Made by a program: the position numbers and the translations under genes. A DNA stretch of 64,000 nucleotides, taken from Mycolicibacterium palauense. Its GTDB lineage: Bacteria; Actinomycetota; Actinomycetes; Mycobacteriales; Mycobacteriaceae. The stretch spans positions 110,870-174,869 of the forward strand of contig NZ_NVQF01000002.1 of the NCBI RefSeq assembly GCF_002592005.1. The letters are read 5' to 3'. Below, piece by piece: positions 42,376-51,014 of the stretch; within the stretch, counting starts at the first letter, position 1, and every line of letters begins with the position of its first letter. The notes under the pieces were generated by a model. That model was given only the letters and a program-made list of their open reading frames with translations. It did not search any database and had not been told where the DNA came from.

Positions 42376-42993
42376 GTGACGGCAGCAGTCACTCCGAAGG
42401 GAGAACGGCGACGGTGCGCATTGGTCAGCGCCGCCGCCGACTTGCTGTGCGAAGGCGGATTCGAGGCGGTCCGGCATCGGGCCGTCGCGCGCCGGGCCGG
42501 CCTGCCGCTGGCGTCGACCACCTACTACTTCTCGTCGCTGGACGAACTGATCGCGGCCGCGGTCGAATACGCCGGACTGCGCGAGGTCGCCGAGCTGCGC
42601 GGCCGGGTCGCCCGGCTGTCACGACGCCGGCGCGGCGCCGAATCCACCGCAGACCTGTTGGTCGACCTGCTCGTCGACGGTGCCCCCGGCGCCGTGGGCA
42701 TCGAGCAGCTCGTGTCGCGCTACGAGCGCTACATCGCGTGCGCGCGCCAGCCCGAGCTGCGCGAGATCCAGCGGGGGGTCCTGCAACAACGCGCGGAGGC
42801 GGTCGGTGAGGCGGTGGTGCGATGCGGGCGCACGGTCCGGCCCGCCATGCTCGCGGCGCTGGTCTGCACCATCGACGGGGCGGTGATGGCCGCGCTGGTC
42901 GACGACATCGACCGTGTGCGGGCCACCGCACGCGCCACCCTGATCGACGTGATCGACGTGCTCGCGCCGTTCGAACGCGTCGCACGGGTTTGA
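42376..42993 (+). CDS. TetR family regulator, Rv0775-like
   Basis: A 205-residue regulator with GTG start. Helix-turn-helix: ALVSAAADLLCEGGFEAVRH then ARRAGLPLASTTYYFSSLDEL (residues 15-60). The C-terminal domain includes QLVSRYERYIACARQPELRE, as in a common actinobacterial TetR group. It is divergent from the exported esterase across 123 bases and matches the M. tuberculosis arrangement Rv0774c/Rv0775, so it probably controls the esterase. Confidence 0.9.
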   Translation: MTAAVTPKGERRRCALVSAAADLLCEGGFEAVRHRAVARRAGLPLASTTYYFSSLDELIAAAVEYAGLREVAELRGRVARLSRRRRGAESTADLLVDLLVDGAPGAVGIEQLVSRYERYIACARQPELREIQRGVLQQRAEAVGEAVVRCGRTVRPAMLAALVCTIDGAVMAALVDDIDRVRATARATLIDVIDVLAPFERVARV

Positions 42994-43011
42994 TCCCGCC
43001 CGGGGACGGCA

Positions 43012-43992
43012 ATGAACCCGGGCGTGAGTGTTGCCACCCTCGTCGACGCCGCTCTGGACCGCTCGGTCTTCCTCGGCTACACCAAGGTGGGTTCGCGGCT
43101 GCGCCGCCGGTGGTGGCCCGAGGGGCCCCGGAGGGGGTCGATGGCGGGCAAGCGGGTGGTGGTCACCGGGGCCACCTCGGGTATCGGGGAGGCGATGGCA
43201 CGGTCCTTCGCCGAGCTCGGCGCCACCGTGCATCTACTGGGACGTAACCCGCAGAAGGTCGCCGCCTCGGCCGGCAGGATCCGCGGCGCGCTGCCCGGCG
43301 CACAGGTCGTCGAGGAGATCTGCGACGTCTCCGATCTGGACGCGGTGCGGGCGTGGACGGCCGACCTGCGGTCGCGGATTCCCGCACTGCACGGGCTGGT
43401 GCACAATGCCGGGTCGATGCCGCCGGAACGCGCCGAGACGGCGCAGGGCCACGAGACCCAACTGGCCGCCCACGTGCTGGGACCCCATCTGATGACCGAG
43501 GAGCTGCTGCCGCTGCTGCGGGCCGCCGGCGGGGCCTCGGTGGTCTGGATGTCCTCGGGCGGGATGTACACCGCACCGCTCGTCGACGACGACCTGGAAT
43601 CCCGGGAGGACTACAGCGGGATCCGGACCTACGCGCGGACCAAACGCATGCAGGTGGTGCTCGCCGACGCGTGGGCCGACCGGCTGGCCGGTACCGACGT
43701 GCGGGTGGAGAGCATGCATCCCGGCTGGGTCCGGACGCCCGGCGTCACCGAGTACCTGCCCCTGTTCGACCGGGTCACCGGACCGCTGTTGCGCGACGCC
43801 GCCGACGGCGCGGACACCGCGGTCTGGCTGGTGGCCACCCGCCCGCCGTCTCGGCCGGGCCATTTCTGGCATGACCGGGCCCAGCGCCCGACGACCTTCG
43901 GCTGGCAGCGCGGCACGGACCCGCAGCGGGTGGCACGGTTCCTGGCGCAGGTCACGGAGCTGACCGGCACACCCGACCCCTGGCCGCGCTGA
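43012..43992 (+). CDS. Short-chain dehydrogenase/reductase
   Basis: A 326-residue SDR starting at ATG 43012, 18 bases after tetR. A 45-residue leader (VDAALDRSVFLGYTKVGSRL) precedes the Rossmann motif VVVTGATSGIGEAMA. Active site: WMSSGGMY and YARTKRMQVVLAD. The C-terminal half (HPGWVRTPGVTEYLP, FWHDRAQRPTTFGW) is like the DHRS12-type group. It lies between tetR and relZ, where M. tuberculosis has a different gene, so this is a local difference from that genome. Confidence 0.87.
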   Translation: MNPGVSVATLVDAALDRSVFLGYTKVGSRLRRRWWPEGPRRGSMAGKRVVVTGATSGIGEAMARSFAELGATVHLLGRNPQKVAASAGRIRGALPGAQVVEEICDVSDLDAVRAWTADLRSRIPALHGLVHNAGSMPPERAETAQGHETQLAAHVLGPHLMTEELLPLLRAAGGASVVWMSSGGMYTAPLVDDDLESREDYSGIRTYARTKRMQVVLADAWADRLAGTDVRVESMHPGWVRTPGVTEYLPLFDRVTGPLLRDAADGADTAVWLVATRPPSRPGHFWHDRAQRPTTFGWQRGTDPQRVARFLAQVTELTGTPDPWPR

Positions 43993-44018
43993 GGCCCGGC
44001 GCACACGGCTCATGCGGC

Positions 44019-45734
44019 TCATTCACCGGAGCCGCGCTGGAGCCGGTTCTGCAGCAGACCGATTCGGTGGGCGTTGCCCGGTAGCTCCAGGTAGCGGCGC
44101 CCGAACGCCATCAGCAGTACGTCGTCGAGGCGGCGCACCGCCCCCGGCGGGAAGCGGTAGTCCATCGCGGCGTTCACGGCGTCGGCGTCGACACCGGCCA
44201 ACACCGCGTCCAGCTCCTCCAGTGAACGCACCCCCAGATCGGCGAGCAGACCGGAGATCCACGCGTAGCGGTCGGTGCGCGACCAGCCGGCGTCGGGGAA
44301 CCGGTTGCCCAGATACGTGGCCAGCACCGGGGTCGGGATGCGGGGCTCCCCCTCGCTGCGGGTGTCCACCGGCGGAGCCGAGGACCGCAGCCGTTCCCGG
44401 ATCGCCGAGAACTCCAGGTCGGCCAGCTCCAGCAGACCGGCGGCCAGCGTGAACCGCCGGTCCAGGTCCGGCGCGTCCTCCTCGGGAATTGAACCCTTGT
44501 ACCGGATTTCGTGTTCGAACTCCGCCCAGGCGTGCTGCAGGATGGTGCGCACCTGAATCGACGCCGGTTGCTGCTCGCCCTCGACGGCGACCAGCAGATG
44601 CCGGCTGGCGTAACCCCAGCGGCCGGCGCTGGCCGTCTCCAGTCCCATGTCCCGGTCGTCGAGCAACTGCATCTCGTCGCCGAGCAGGGTGGCCACCGCG
44701 TCGACGTCGTCGCGCAGGTAGGTGATCACCCGCAGACCGATCTGGTCGGTGATCTCCGAGAGGGGGTCGCTGTAGAGCCGCTGCCCGTCGACGATGCGTT
44801 CGGCCTTGGCGGCGAAGGACGCCACCGTCTTGGTGCGCGCGGTGACACTGAGGTAGTTGATGCCGGCCTCGTCGAGCAGGGCGGTCACCCTGCCCAGGTA
44901 GCGCTCGGTGCTGTGCTTGAGCGCCGGGCGGCGTTCGGTGTAGGTGGCGATGGCGTCCTGCACCGCCCCCGGCGTCGTCTCCGGGGGCGCCGGGTGAAGA
45001 TCGGCCGGCAGCGTCGGGGTCACGATGTAGCCGGTCTGGAAGTCCCCGTAGACGGTCACATCCTCGGGCCGGGCGGCGGCGTACATCGCGACGTAGGCGC
45101 AGATCACCGCGTCGACGGGATCCTCGGCGCGGCGCAGCTCACTCTTGCGGTCGGCGCGTTCCACGCCGGCCCGCAGCCGCTGCCAGTCGGGATTGTCGTC
45201 GACGCGCAGCGCTGGCGTCGCCGTGGCCAGGCCCTCGATGAGGTCCATCAGCCGCAGCAGCTCCGAACGCAGCTGGGCGACGCTGCGTCCCGGCTTCGCC
45301 TTGTATTTCAGGGTGCGGCCCAGCCGGAACAGCGCGATGGTCGCCGGGTGCGGGTAGACCTCGATCGCCCGGCGGGCCGCGGTCGACCCGGGATCCATGT
45401 CGAGGTCCAGCGCGTCGGCCAGCACCGCCGCCCGTGGGGTGCCGGCGAATTCGGGCTTGCCGGTGTTGGCCGGGTGCGCCCCGGCCTGGAACCGGCCGAA
45501 GTCGGCGTTGAGTGCGCGTTCGGCCGGCCGCTGCCCGGTCGGGTTGGTGACGATCAGCGGCGCGTCGATGGCGACCAGGCACCCCTCGGCGGTGTACGGG
45601 CGCAGGGCGGCCCGGATGCTGTCGTCGTCTCCGGCGGCCCCGACGTGCACCAGCCGGCCCGACTCGGCGTCGACCGCGGCGACACCGCTGGGCCGACGCT
45701 GCCCCCAGGCCAGGTCCACACCGACGAAGAACAT
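44019..45734 (-). CDS. relZ: DUF429 (RNase H-like)-RelA/SpoT synthetase fusion, RelZ type
   Basis: A 571-residue two-domain protein starting at ATG 45734. The N-terminal DUF429 domain (about residues 1-270) is RNase H-like: FVGVDLAWG, LVAIDAPLIV, AIEVYPHPATIALF and EDPVDAVICAYVAMYA give the acidic residues. The C-terminal half is a RelA/SpoT nucleotidyltransferase: ARTKTVASFAAKAERI, ITDQIGLRVITYLRDDVDAV, GYASRHLLVAVEG and SIQVRTILQHAWAEFEHEIR. This layout and length match the M. smegmatis dual-function protein known as MS_RHII-RSD or RelZ, a (p)ppGpp/pGpp synthetase with RNase activity. It is divergent from purB, linking alarmone and purine metabolism. Confidence 0.85.
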   Translation of the reverse strand: MFFVGVDLAWGQRRPSGVAAVDAESGRLVHVGAAGDDDSIRAALRPYTAEGCLVAIDAPLIVTNPTGQRPAERALNADFGRFQAGAHPANTGKPEFAGTPRAAVLADALDLDMDPGSTAARRAIEVYPHPATIALFRLGRTLKYKAKPGRSVAQLRSELLRLMDLIEGLATATPALRVDDNPDWQRLRAGVERADRKSELRRAEDPVDAVICAYVAMYAAARPEDVTVYGDFQTGYIVTPTLPADLHPAPPETTPGAVQDAIATYTERRPALKHSTERYLGRVTALLDEAGINYLSVTARTKTVASFAAKAERIVDGQRLYSDPLSEITDQIGLRVITYLRDDVDAVATLLGDEMQLLDDRDMGLETASAGRWGYASRHLLVAVEGEQQPASIQVRTILQHAWAEFEHEIRYKGSIPEEDAPDLDRRFTLAAGLLELADLEFSAIRERLRSSAPPVDTRSEGEPRIPTPVLATYLGNRFPDAGWSRTDRYAWISGLLADLGVRSLEELDAVLAGVDADAVNAAMDYRFPPGAVRRLDDVLLMAFGRRYLELPGNAHRIGLLQNRLQRGSGE

Positions 45735-45830
45735 GGCCTCAACTCTGGCGCACACACCGGCTCCAGGTGTCCTCACCCCACCCGTTTCCCCCGGCGTTTC
45801 GCCCGCGGGCGGCCCGTAAGCTGTGTGTTC

Positions 45831-47252
45831 GTGAGCATTCCCAACGTCCTGGCAGCGCGCTACGCCAGCGCTGAGATGGTCCGGATCTGGTCTCCGGAGG
45901 CCAAGATCGTCGCCGAGCGCCGGCTGTGGCTGGCCGTCCTGCGGGCCCAACTGGAGCTGGGGGTGGGCAGCGTGCCCGCCGCCGCCGTCGACGACTACGA
46001 ACGGGTGCTCTCCGACGTCGACCTGGACTCCATCGCCGCCCGCGAGCGGGTGACCCGCCACGATGTCAAGGCCCGCATCGAGGAGTTCAACGCGCTGGCC
46101 GGCCACGAGCACATCCACAAGGGGATGACCAGCCGTGACCTGACCGAGAACGTCGAACAACTGCAGATCCGCCGGTCACTGGAGCTGGTGTTCGCCCACG
46201 GTGTGGCGGTGGCCGCCCGGCTGGCCGACCGGGCCGCGGCCTACCGCGACCTGGTGATGGCCGGCCGCAGCCACAACGTCGCCGCGCAGGCCACCACCCT
46301 GGGCAAGCGGTTCGCCTCGGCGGCCCAGGAGACACTGCTGGCGCTGGCGCGCGTCCGCGACCTGCTCGACCGCTACCCGTTGCGCGGGATCAAGGGCCCG
46401 ATGGGTACCGCCCAGGACATGCTCGACCTGTTCGACGGCGACACCGCCCGGTTGGCCGAGCTGGAGCGCCGCACCGCGTCGTTCCTGGGGTTCTCGACGG
46501 TGCTCACCAGCGTCGGGCAGGTCTACCCGCGGTCGCTGGACCACGACGTGCTCTCGGCCCTGGTGCAGCTGGGCGCGGGGCCTTCCTCGTTCGCGCACAC
46601 CGTGCGGCTGATGGCGGGCCACGAGCTGGTCACCGAGGGGTTCGCGCCGGGCCAGGTGGGTTCCTCGGCCATGCCGCACAAGATGAACACCCGCAGCTGC
46701 GAGCGGGTCAACGGTCTGCAGGTGGTGCTGCGCGGCTACGCCTCGATGGCCGCGGAGCTGGCCGGGGCGCAGTGGAACGAGGGCGATGTGTTCTGCTCGG
46801 TGGTGCGCCGGGTGGCACTGCCGGACGCCTTCTTCGCCATCGACGGGCAGACCGAGACCTTCCTGACGGTGCTCGACGAGTTCGGTGCCTACCCGGCGGT
46901 CATCCAGCGCGAGCTCGACCGCTATCTGCCGTTCCTGGCCACCACCCGGATCCTGATCGCCGCGGTGCGCGCCGGGGTGGGCCGCGAGACCGCGCACGAG
47001 GTGATCAAGGAGCACGCCGTGGCCGTCGCGCTGGCCATGCGGGAGCAGGGCCGCGAACCCGACCTGCTGGACCGGCTGGCCGCCGACCCGCGCCTGCCGC
47101 TCGACCGCGCCGCCCTGGAGGCCGCGCTGGCCGACAGGCAGGCGTTCACCGGGGCCGCCGGGGACCAGGTCGACCAGGTGGTCGCGGCGGTGCAGAAACT
47201 CCTCGAGCAGTATCCGGAGGCGGCGGGCTACACGCCCGGCGCGATCCTGTGA
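45831..47252 (+). CDS. purB: Adenylosuccinate lyase
   Basis: A 473-residue fumarase/aspartase-superfamily enzyme from GTG 45831. It begins [20 protein letters not shown] as actinobacterial PurB does, includes [18 protein letters not shown] (an active-site His region) and the family signature [15 protein letters not shown]. It cleaves SAICAR to AICAR and adenylosuccinate to AMP, each releasing fumarate. The next gene, a P450, overlaps its stop by four bases, exactly as in M. tuberculosis Rv0777-Rv0778. Confidence 0.96.
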   Translation: MSIPNVLAARYASAEMVRIWSPEAKIVAERRLWLAVLRAQLELGVGSVPAAAVDDYERVLSDVDLDSIAARERVTRHDVKARIEEFNALAGHEHIHKGMTSRDLTENVEQLQIRRSLELVFAHGVAVAARLADRAAAYRDLVMAGRSHNVAAQATTLGKRFASAAQETLLALARVRDLLDRYPLRGIKGPMGTAQDMLDLFDGDTARLAELERRTASFLGFSTVLTSVGQVYPRSLDHDVLSALVQLGAGPSSFAHTVRLMAGHELVTEGFAPGQVGSSAMPHKMNTRSCERVNGLQVVLRGYASMAAELAGAQWNEGDVFCSVVRRVALPDAFFAIDGQTETFLTVLDEFGAYPAVIQRELDRYLPFLATTRILIAAVRAGVGRETAHEVIKEHAVAVALAMREQGREPDLLDRLAADPRLPLDRAALEAALADRQAFTGAAGDQVDQVVAAVQKLLEQYPEAAGYTPGAIL

Positions 47253-48483
47253 CCACCGGGAACCTGGCCGCGGTCGACCTCACCGACCTCGACAACTTCG
47301 CCGCCGGGTTCCCGCACGAGCTGTTCGCGCTGCACCGCGCGCAGGCGCCGGTGTTCTGGCACGAACCCACCGCGCACACCCCCGACGGCGAGGGTTTCTG
47401 GTCCGTCGCCGGCTACGCCGACACCCTGGCCGTGCTGCGTGATCCGGAGACCTTCTCCTCGGTGACCGGCGGGTCACGCCCCTTCGGCGGCACCCTGCTG
47501 CAGGACCTGCCGATCGCGGGCCAGGTGCTCAACATGATGGACGATCCACGGCACGGCCTGATCCGGCGGCTGGTCAGTTCCGGGCTGACCCCCCGGATGA
47601 TCGGGCGTGTCGAGGACGATCTGCGGGCCCGCACCGCCCGGCTGCTCGACGCCGGATCGGGCCGGTCCTTCGACTTCCTGGTGGACGTCGCCGCCGAGCT
47701 GCCGATGCAGATGATCTGCATCCTGCTGGGGTGCCCGAGACCGAGCGGCACTGGCTGTTCGAGGCGATCGAGCCGAACTTCGACTTCGGCGGCTCCCGCT
47801 CGGCGTCGATCAGCCGGCTCTCGGTCGAGGAGGCCGGTTCGCGGATCTACGGCTACGGCATGGACCTGATCGCCGCCAAACGGGACCGGCCCACCGACGA
47901 CATGCTCTCGGTGGTGGTCAACGCGCAGGTGGACGACCCGGAGGCGCCCACGCTGTCGGATCTGGAGCTCTACCTGTTCTTCAATCTGTTGTTCTCCGCG
48001 GGCGCGGAGACCACCCGCAACGCCGTGGCCGGGGGCCTGCTGGCGCTGGCCGAGCACCCCGACCAGTACGACGCCCTGCGTGCCGATCCCACGCTGCTGC
48101 CCACCGCCGTCGAGGAGATGGTCCGCTGGACCACGCCCTCGCCGTCGAAGCGCCGCACCGCCACCCGCGACACGGTGCTGGGCGGGCATACGATCGCCGC
48201 CGGCCAGAAGGTGCAGGTGTGGGAGGGGTCGGCCAACCGCGACCCCGCGGTGTTCGCCGACCCGGACCGCTTCGACGTCGGCCGCCGGCCCAACCCGCAC
48301 CTGGGGTTCGGGCAGGGTGTGCACTACTGCCTGGGCGCCAACCTGGCCCGGCTGGAGCTGCGGGTGCTCTTCGAGGAGCTGCTGAACCGGTTCGGGCGGG
48401 TCGAGGTGGCCGCGCCCGTCGAGTGGGCCCGCAGCAACCGCCACACCGGCATCCGACACCTCTACGTCACCCTCACCCCGTGA
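47249..48483 (+). pseudogene. cyp126: cyp126-like cytochrome P450 with a frameshift
   Basis: The position after purB and sequence match the CYP126 family. It reads from GTG 47249 through QMICILLG, then loses frame; the second frame resumes with [20 protein letters not shown] and continues to the stop at 48483, including [21 protein letters not shown] and the haem loop [17 protein letters not shown]. The break is a G run at 47728-47731 with four Gs where five would restore the frame. Total length of 1235 bases is one base short of a multiple of three. This is either a real inactivation or a sequencing error. The stop codon TGA forms part of the first 55-bp hairpin. Confidence 0.9.
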
Positions 48484-48533
48484 TTTCGGTGCACCTGGTC
48501 CCGCTGGGCGGGACTCAGTGCACCGAAATCACG
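48479..48533. repeat. 55-bp hairpin, copy 1 (3' end of DUF559 gene)
   Basis: Perfect 16-base outer arms (CGTGATTTCGGTGCAC and its complement) enclose a three-base mismatch and an inner seven-base stem GTCCCGC/GCGGGAC with a TGG loop. It contains the TGA of cyp126 (48481-48483) and the TGA of the DUF559 gene (48515-48517 on the minus strand); the arm encodes that protein's last residues, ISVH. Confidence 0.95.
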
Positions 48534-49357
48534 CGACGGATCTCGGCGATGACCCGGTCCGGCCGCTCGGTGAGATGCCACCAGGTGAAGCGCAGGACCT
48601 GCCAGCCCAGCAGTGACAGCGTGTTCTGCCTGGTCCGGTCGTTCTGGAAATCCGCGACATCGCTGTGAAACGCCCAGCCGTCGACCTCCAGCGCCACCTT
48701 CAGGTCGGGAAACCCGACGTCGACCAGGTACCCGCCCACCGCGAGATTGGCCACCCATCCCGTGATGCCGGCGGACCTCAGCAGGGTGATCAGCAGCCGC
48801 TCGGCGTGCGAACGGGCTCCGTCGCCGGCGCCGTGCAGCAGCATCCGCGCCCGCGGCGACCCATAGCGTCCCTTGTTGCGCAGATGTGCCTGCCACAGCT
48901 CGGGCAGGTCGGCGTGCCGCTGCAGCGCACGGTCCATGACGAACGCCGGGGTCTCCACCGCGGTCAGTGCCAGCGACGTCACCCGCAGTCCCTGCCGCTC
49001 GACGGTGTCGTGCGGGCCGAGGTCGCGCCGTCGCGTGCGCGTCCCCGGGTGCCGGCGGCCGGTCGACACCCGCGGCACCGTCACCTCGACGATCTCGGGA
49101 GCCCGGTCGACCAGGCGGTGCCACCAGGCGGCGGACAGTCCGCTGGCCGCCGCGTGCGGGCCGTAGCCCCACACCGACGCCCGGACGCGTGCGGAGTCGG
49201 TGAAGGGACGGTCGGCGACGAAGTAGACGCCCCGCGCGCACCGGCGCCAGTGCCCCGACTGCACGCGGCGGTGCACCGCACGTCTGTCCATGCCCGCGCG
49301 CTGCGCCTGTTCCAACGTGATGACGCCGTCATGGCGCCGCAGGAAATCATCGATCAC
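48515..49357 (-). CDS. DUF559 (Vsr/PD-(D/E)XK-like) endonuclease with AbiEi-type winged helix
   Basis: A 280-residue protein. The N-terminal 50 residues (FLRRHDGVITLEQAQRAGM, then VQSGHWRRCARGVYFV) are the AbiEi_4-like winged helix-turn-helix. The C-terminal 95 residues are DUF559, a Vsr-related nuclease fold: SHAERLLITLLR, VDVGFPDLKVALEVDGWAFH (Asp and Glu-x-Asp metal residues), FQNDRTRQN and GWQVLRFTWWHL. No antitoxin or toxin partner is adjacent. It is bracketed by two copies of a 55-bp hairpin, and the 3' hairpin supplies its last codons and stop. It has no counterpart at this site in the M. tuberculosis order. Function of these common actinobacterial proteins is not known. Confidence 0.85.
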   Translation of the reverse strand: MIDDFLRRHDGVITLEQAQRAGMDRRAVHRRVQSGHWRRCARGVYFVADRPFTDSARVRASVWGYGPHAAASGLSAAWWHRLVDRAPEIVEVTVPRVSTGRRHPGTRTRRRDLGPHDTVERQGLRVTSLALTAVETPAFVMDRALQRHADLPELWQAHLRNKGRYGSPRARMLLHGAGDGARSHAERLLITLLRSAGITGWVANLAVGGYLVDVGFPDLKVALEVDGWAFHSDVADFQNDRTRQNTLSLLGWQVLRFTWWHLTERPDRVIAEIRRVISVH

Positions 49358-49394
49358 GACAAGTTCGACTGCCGGGCCGCACGACCGGTTCCCC

Positions 49395-49449
49395 CGCGAT
49401 TTCGGTGCAGCTGGTCCCGCTGGGCGGGACTCAGTGCACCGAAATCACG
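49395..49449. repeat. 55-bp hairpin, copy 2 (upstream of DUF559 gene)
   Basis: Matches copy 1 at 53 of 55 positions, in the same orientation. Both changes are in the left arm (T to C at the third base, C to G at the sixteenth), so the hairpin still forms. It contains the stop codon of the Rv0779c homologue (49445-49447) and lies 37 bases upstream of the DUF559 start. Confidence 0.95.
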
Positions 49450-50068
49450 ATTTCCAGGGGGTGGCGATGCCCGCCGCGCGCAGTTCGAGGGTGGCCAGGC
49501 CGCGCACCGCGATGGGGTCCTCGCGCCGCCAGGCCCCGACCGGGTCGATGCTGACCGCGGCCAGCCGGGATAGCGGGCGGTTGGCCAGGGCCCGCAGGGC
49601 CAGCAGCTGTTCGCCGGCCGGTGTGGCGGCCAGCGTGATCGCGGTCCACTTGCGCCGGAAGAACCGGATCCGCAGGAACAACCAGGGCATCGCGGCGGCC
49701 AGGATGGGCGGCGCGGCCACCGCCAGGGCCAGCACCCAGGCCAGCCAGCTGGCGGTGGTGTCCAGGTTGTGTCCGGCCCCGGCGATGTCGAGGGCGGCCT
49801 CGCTGGCCGAGGTCAGCGGTTTGCGCAGGTCGTCACCGATGAACGGGACGTTGTCGATGCCGTTGCCGGCCGAGTCCAGACCGTCGGAGACGCCGTTGGC
49901 GCCGCGCTCGACCTGCCGGCCCACCTCGGCAATGATCGACACCGCGGCGTGCACCGCCATGCCCACCATCACCCAGATGGCGGTCCACGCCACTACCGCC
50001 ACATCACTGAGCAGCTGCAGCAGCAGCCGGTGCGGGGTGGTGGCGTAGGGCAGGAACTTCGATCTCAT
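49445..50068 (-). CDS. Two-helix membrane protein, Rv0779c-like
   Basis: A 207-residue membrane protein from ATG 50068. Two long hydrophobic segments are visible: LLSDVAVVAWTAIWVMVGMA (about 19-45) and WLAWVLALAVAAPPILAAAM (about 108-132), separated by a Gly/Asp-rich loop, with a basic cytoplasmic C-terminal half (FFRRKWTAITL). Location between cyp126 and purC and its length match Rv0779c, a conserved mycobacterial protein without known function. Its stop codon lies in the second hairpin. Divergent from purC across 52 bases. Confidence 0.85.
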   Translation of the reverse strand: MRSKFLPYATTPHRLLLQLLSDVAVVAWTAIWVMVGMAVHAAVSIIAEVGRQVERGANGVSDGLDSAGNGIDNVPFIGDDLRKPLTSASEAALDIAGAGHNLDTTASWLAWVLALAVAAPPILAAAMPWLFLRIRFFRRKWTAITLAATPAGEQLLALRALANRPLSRLAAVSIDPVGAWRREDPIAVRGLATLELRAAGIATPWKS

Positions 50069-50120
50069 GGGGTCGATCCCAGCACGCCGCGCGCGGCGCC
50101 GTGGTCGATAGGGTGACGTG

Positions 50121-51014
50121 GTGCGCCCCCCTCTGTCTGACTACCAACACCTGGCCAGCGGCAAGGTTCGCGAGCTCTACCGTGTGGACGACGAGCATCT
50201 GCTCTTCGTCGCCTCGGACCGGATCTCGGCCTTCGACTACATCCTCGACAGCGAGATCCCGGACAAGGGCCGGATCCTGACGGCGATGAGCGTGTTCTTC
50301 TTCGATCTGGTCAGCGCGCCCAACCATCTGGCCGGCCCGCCCGACGATCCGCGCATTCCCGCCGAGGTGCTCGGCCGGGCGCTGGTGGTGCGCAGGCTGG
50401 AGATGGTGCCCGTCGAGTGTGTGGCACGGGGCTATCTGACGGGGTCCGGGCTGATCGACTACGAGAAGACCGGCTCGGTGTGCGGGATCGCGCTGCCGCC
50501 GGGGCTGGGGGAGGCCAGCCGGTTCGCCGAGCCACTGTTCACCCCGGCGACCAAGGCCGAACTCGGCGCCCACGACGAGAACATCTCCTTCGACGACGTC
50601 ATCGACCTGGTCGGGCCGGTGCGCGCCAATCAATTGCGGGAGCGGACGTTGCAGACCTACATTCAGGCCGCCGATCACGCCCTGACCAAGGGCATCATCA
50701 TCGCCGACACCAAGTTCGAGTTCGGTGTCGATCCGGACGGCAACCTGCGGCTGGCCGACGAGGTGTTCACCCCCGACTCGTCGCGGTACTGGCCCGCCGA
50801 CTCCTATCGGCAGGGAGTGGTGCAGCCCAGCTACGACAAGCAGTTCGTGCGCAACTGGCTGACCGGACCGGAGTCGGGGTGGGACCGCCACGGTTCGCAA
50901 CCCCCGCCGCCGCTGCCGCCGGATATCGTCGACGCCACCCGCGACCGCTATATCGAGGCCTACGAGCGTATCTCGGGTCTTCGCTTCGCCGACTGGATCG
51001 GACCGGCCGCGTGA
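50121..51014 (+). CDS. purC: Phosphoribosylaminoimidazole-succinocarboxamide (SAICAR) synthase
   Basis: A 297-residue PurC using GTG 50121 (another GTG three bases earlier is possible; this one gives the family's MRPxLSDYQH start). [60 protein letters not shown] and [11 protein letters not shown] are diagnostic. It joins CAIR and aspartate with ATP; its product is the substrate of PurB, encoded 3 kb upstream. Stop overlaps the ptrB start (GTGA). Confidence 0.96.
   Translation: MRPPLSDYQHLASGKVRELYRVDDEHLLFVASDRISAFDYILDSEIPDKGRILTAMSVFFFDLVSAPNHLAGPPDDPRIPAEVLGRALVVRRLEMVPVECVARGYLTGSGLIDYEKTGSVCGIALPPGLGEASRFAEPLFTPATKAELGAHDENISFDDVIDLVGPVRANQLRERTLQTYIQAADHALTKGIIIADTKFEFGVDPDGNLRLADEVFTPDSSRYWPADSYRQGVVQPSYDKQFVRNWLTGPESGWDRHGSQPPPPLPPDIVDATRDRYIEAYERISGLRFADWIGPAA

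Larger units (their letters stand above)
48479..49449 (-). mobile_element. Candidate hairpin-bounded DUF559 endonuclease module
   Basis: A 971-base unit made of one DUF559 gene between two 55-bp hairpins in direct orientation. Removing one hairpin plus the gene would leave cyp126 and the Rv0779c homologue convergent on a single hairpin that still holds both stop codons, which looks like a plausible empty site and matches the M. tuberculosis order. No transposase, target duplication beyond the hairpins or tRNA is present. The mobile nature is inference. Confidence 0.45.

Noticed and set aside
48515..49357. AbiE-type toxin-antitoxin system
   Set aside because: Only the AbiEi-like winged helix is present; there is no AbiEii nucleotidyltransferase toxin gene next to it.
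48479..49449. Classical insertion sequence
   Set aside because: The flanking 55-bp elements are direct copies of a hairpin, not terminal inverted repeats of a transposon, and the only gene is a DUF559 protein, not a transposase.
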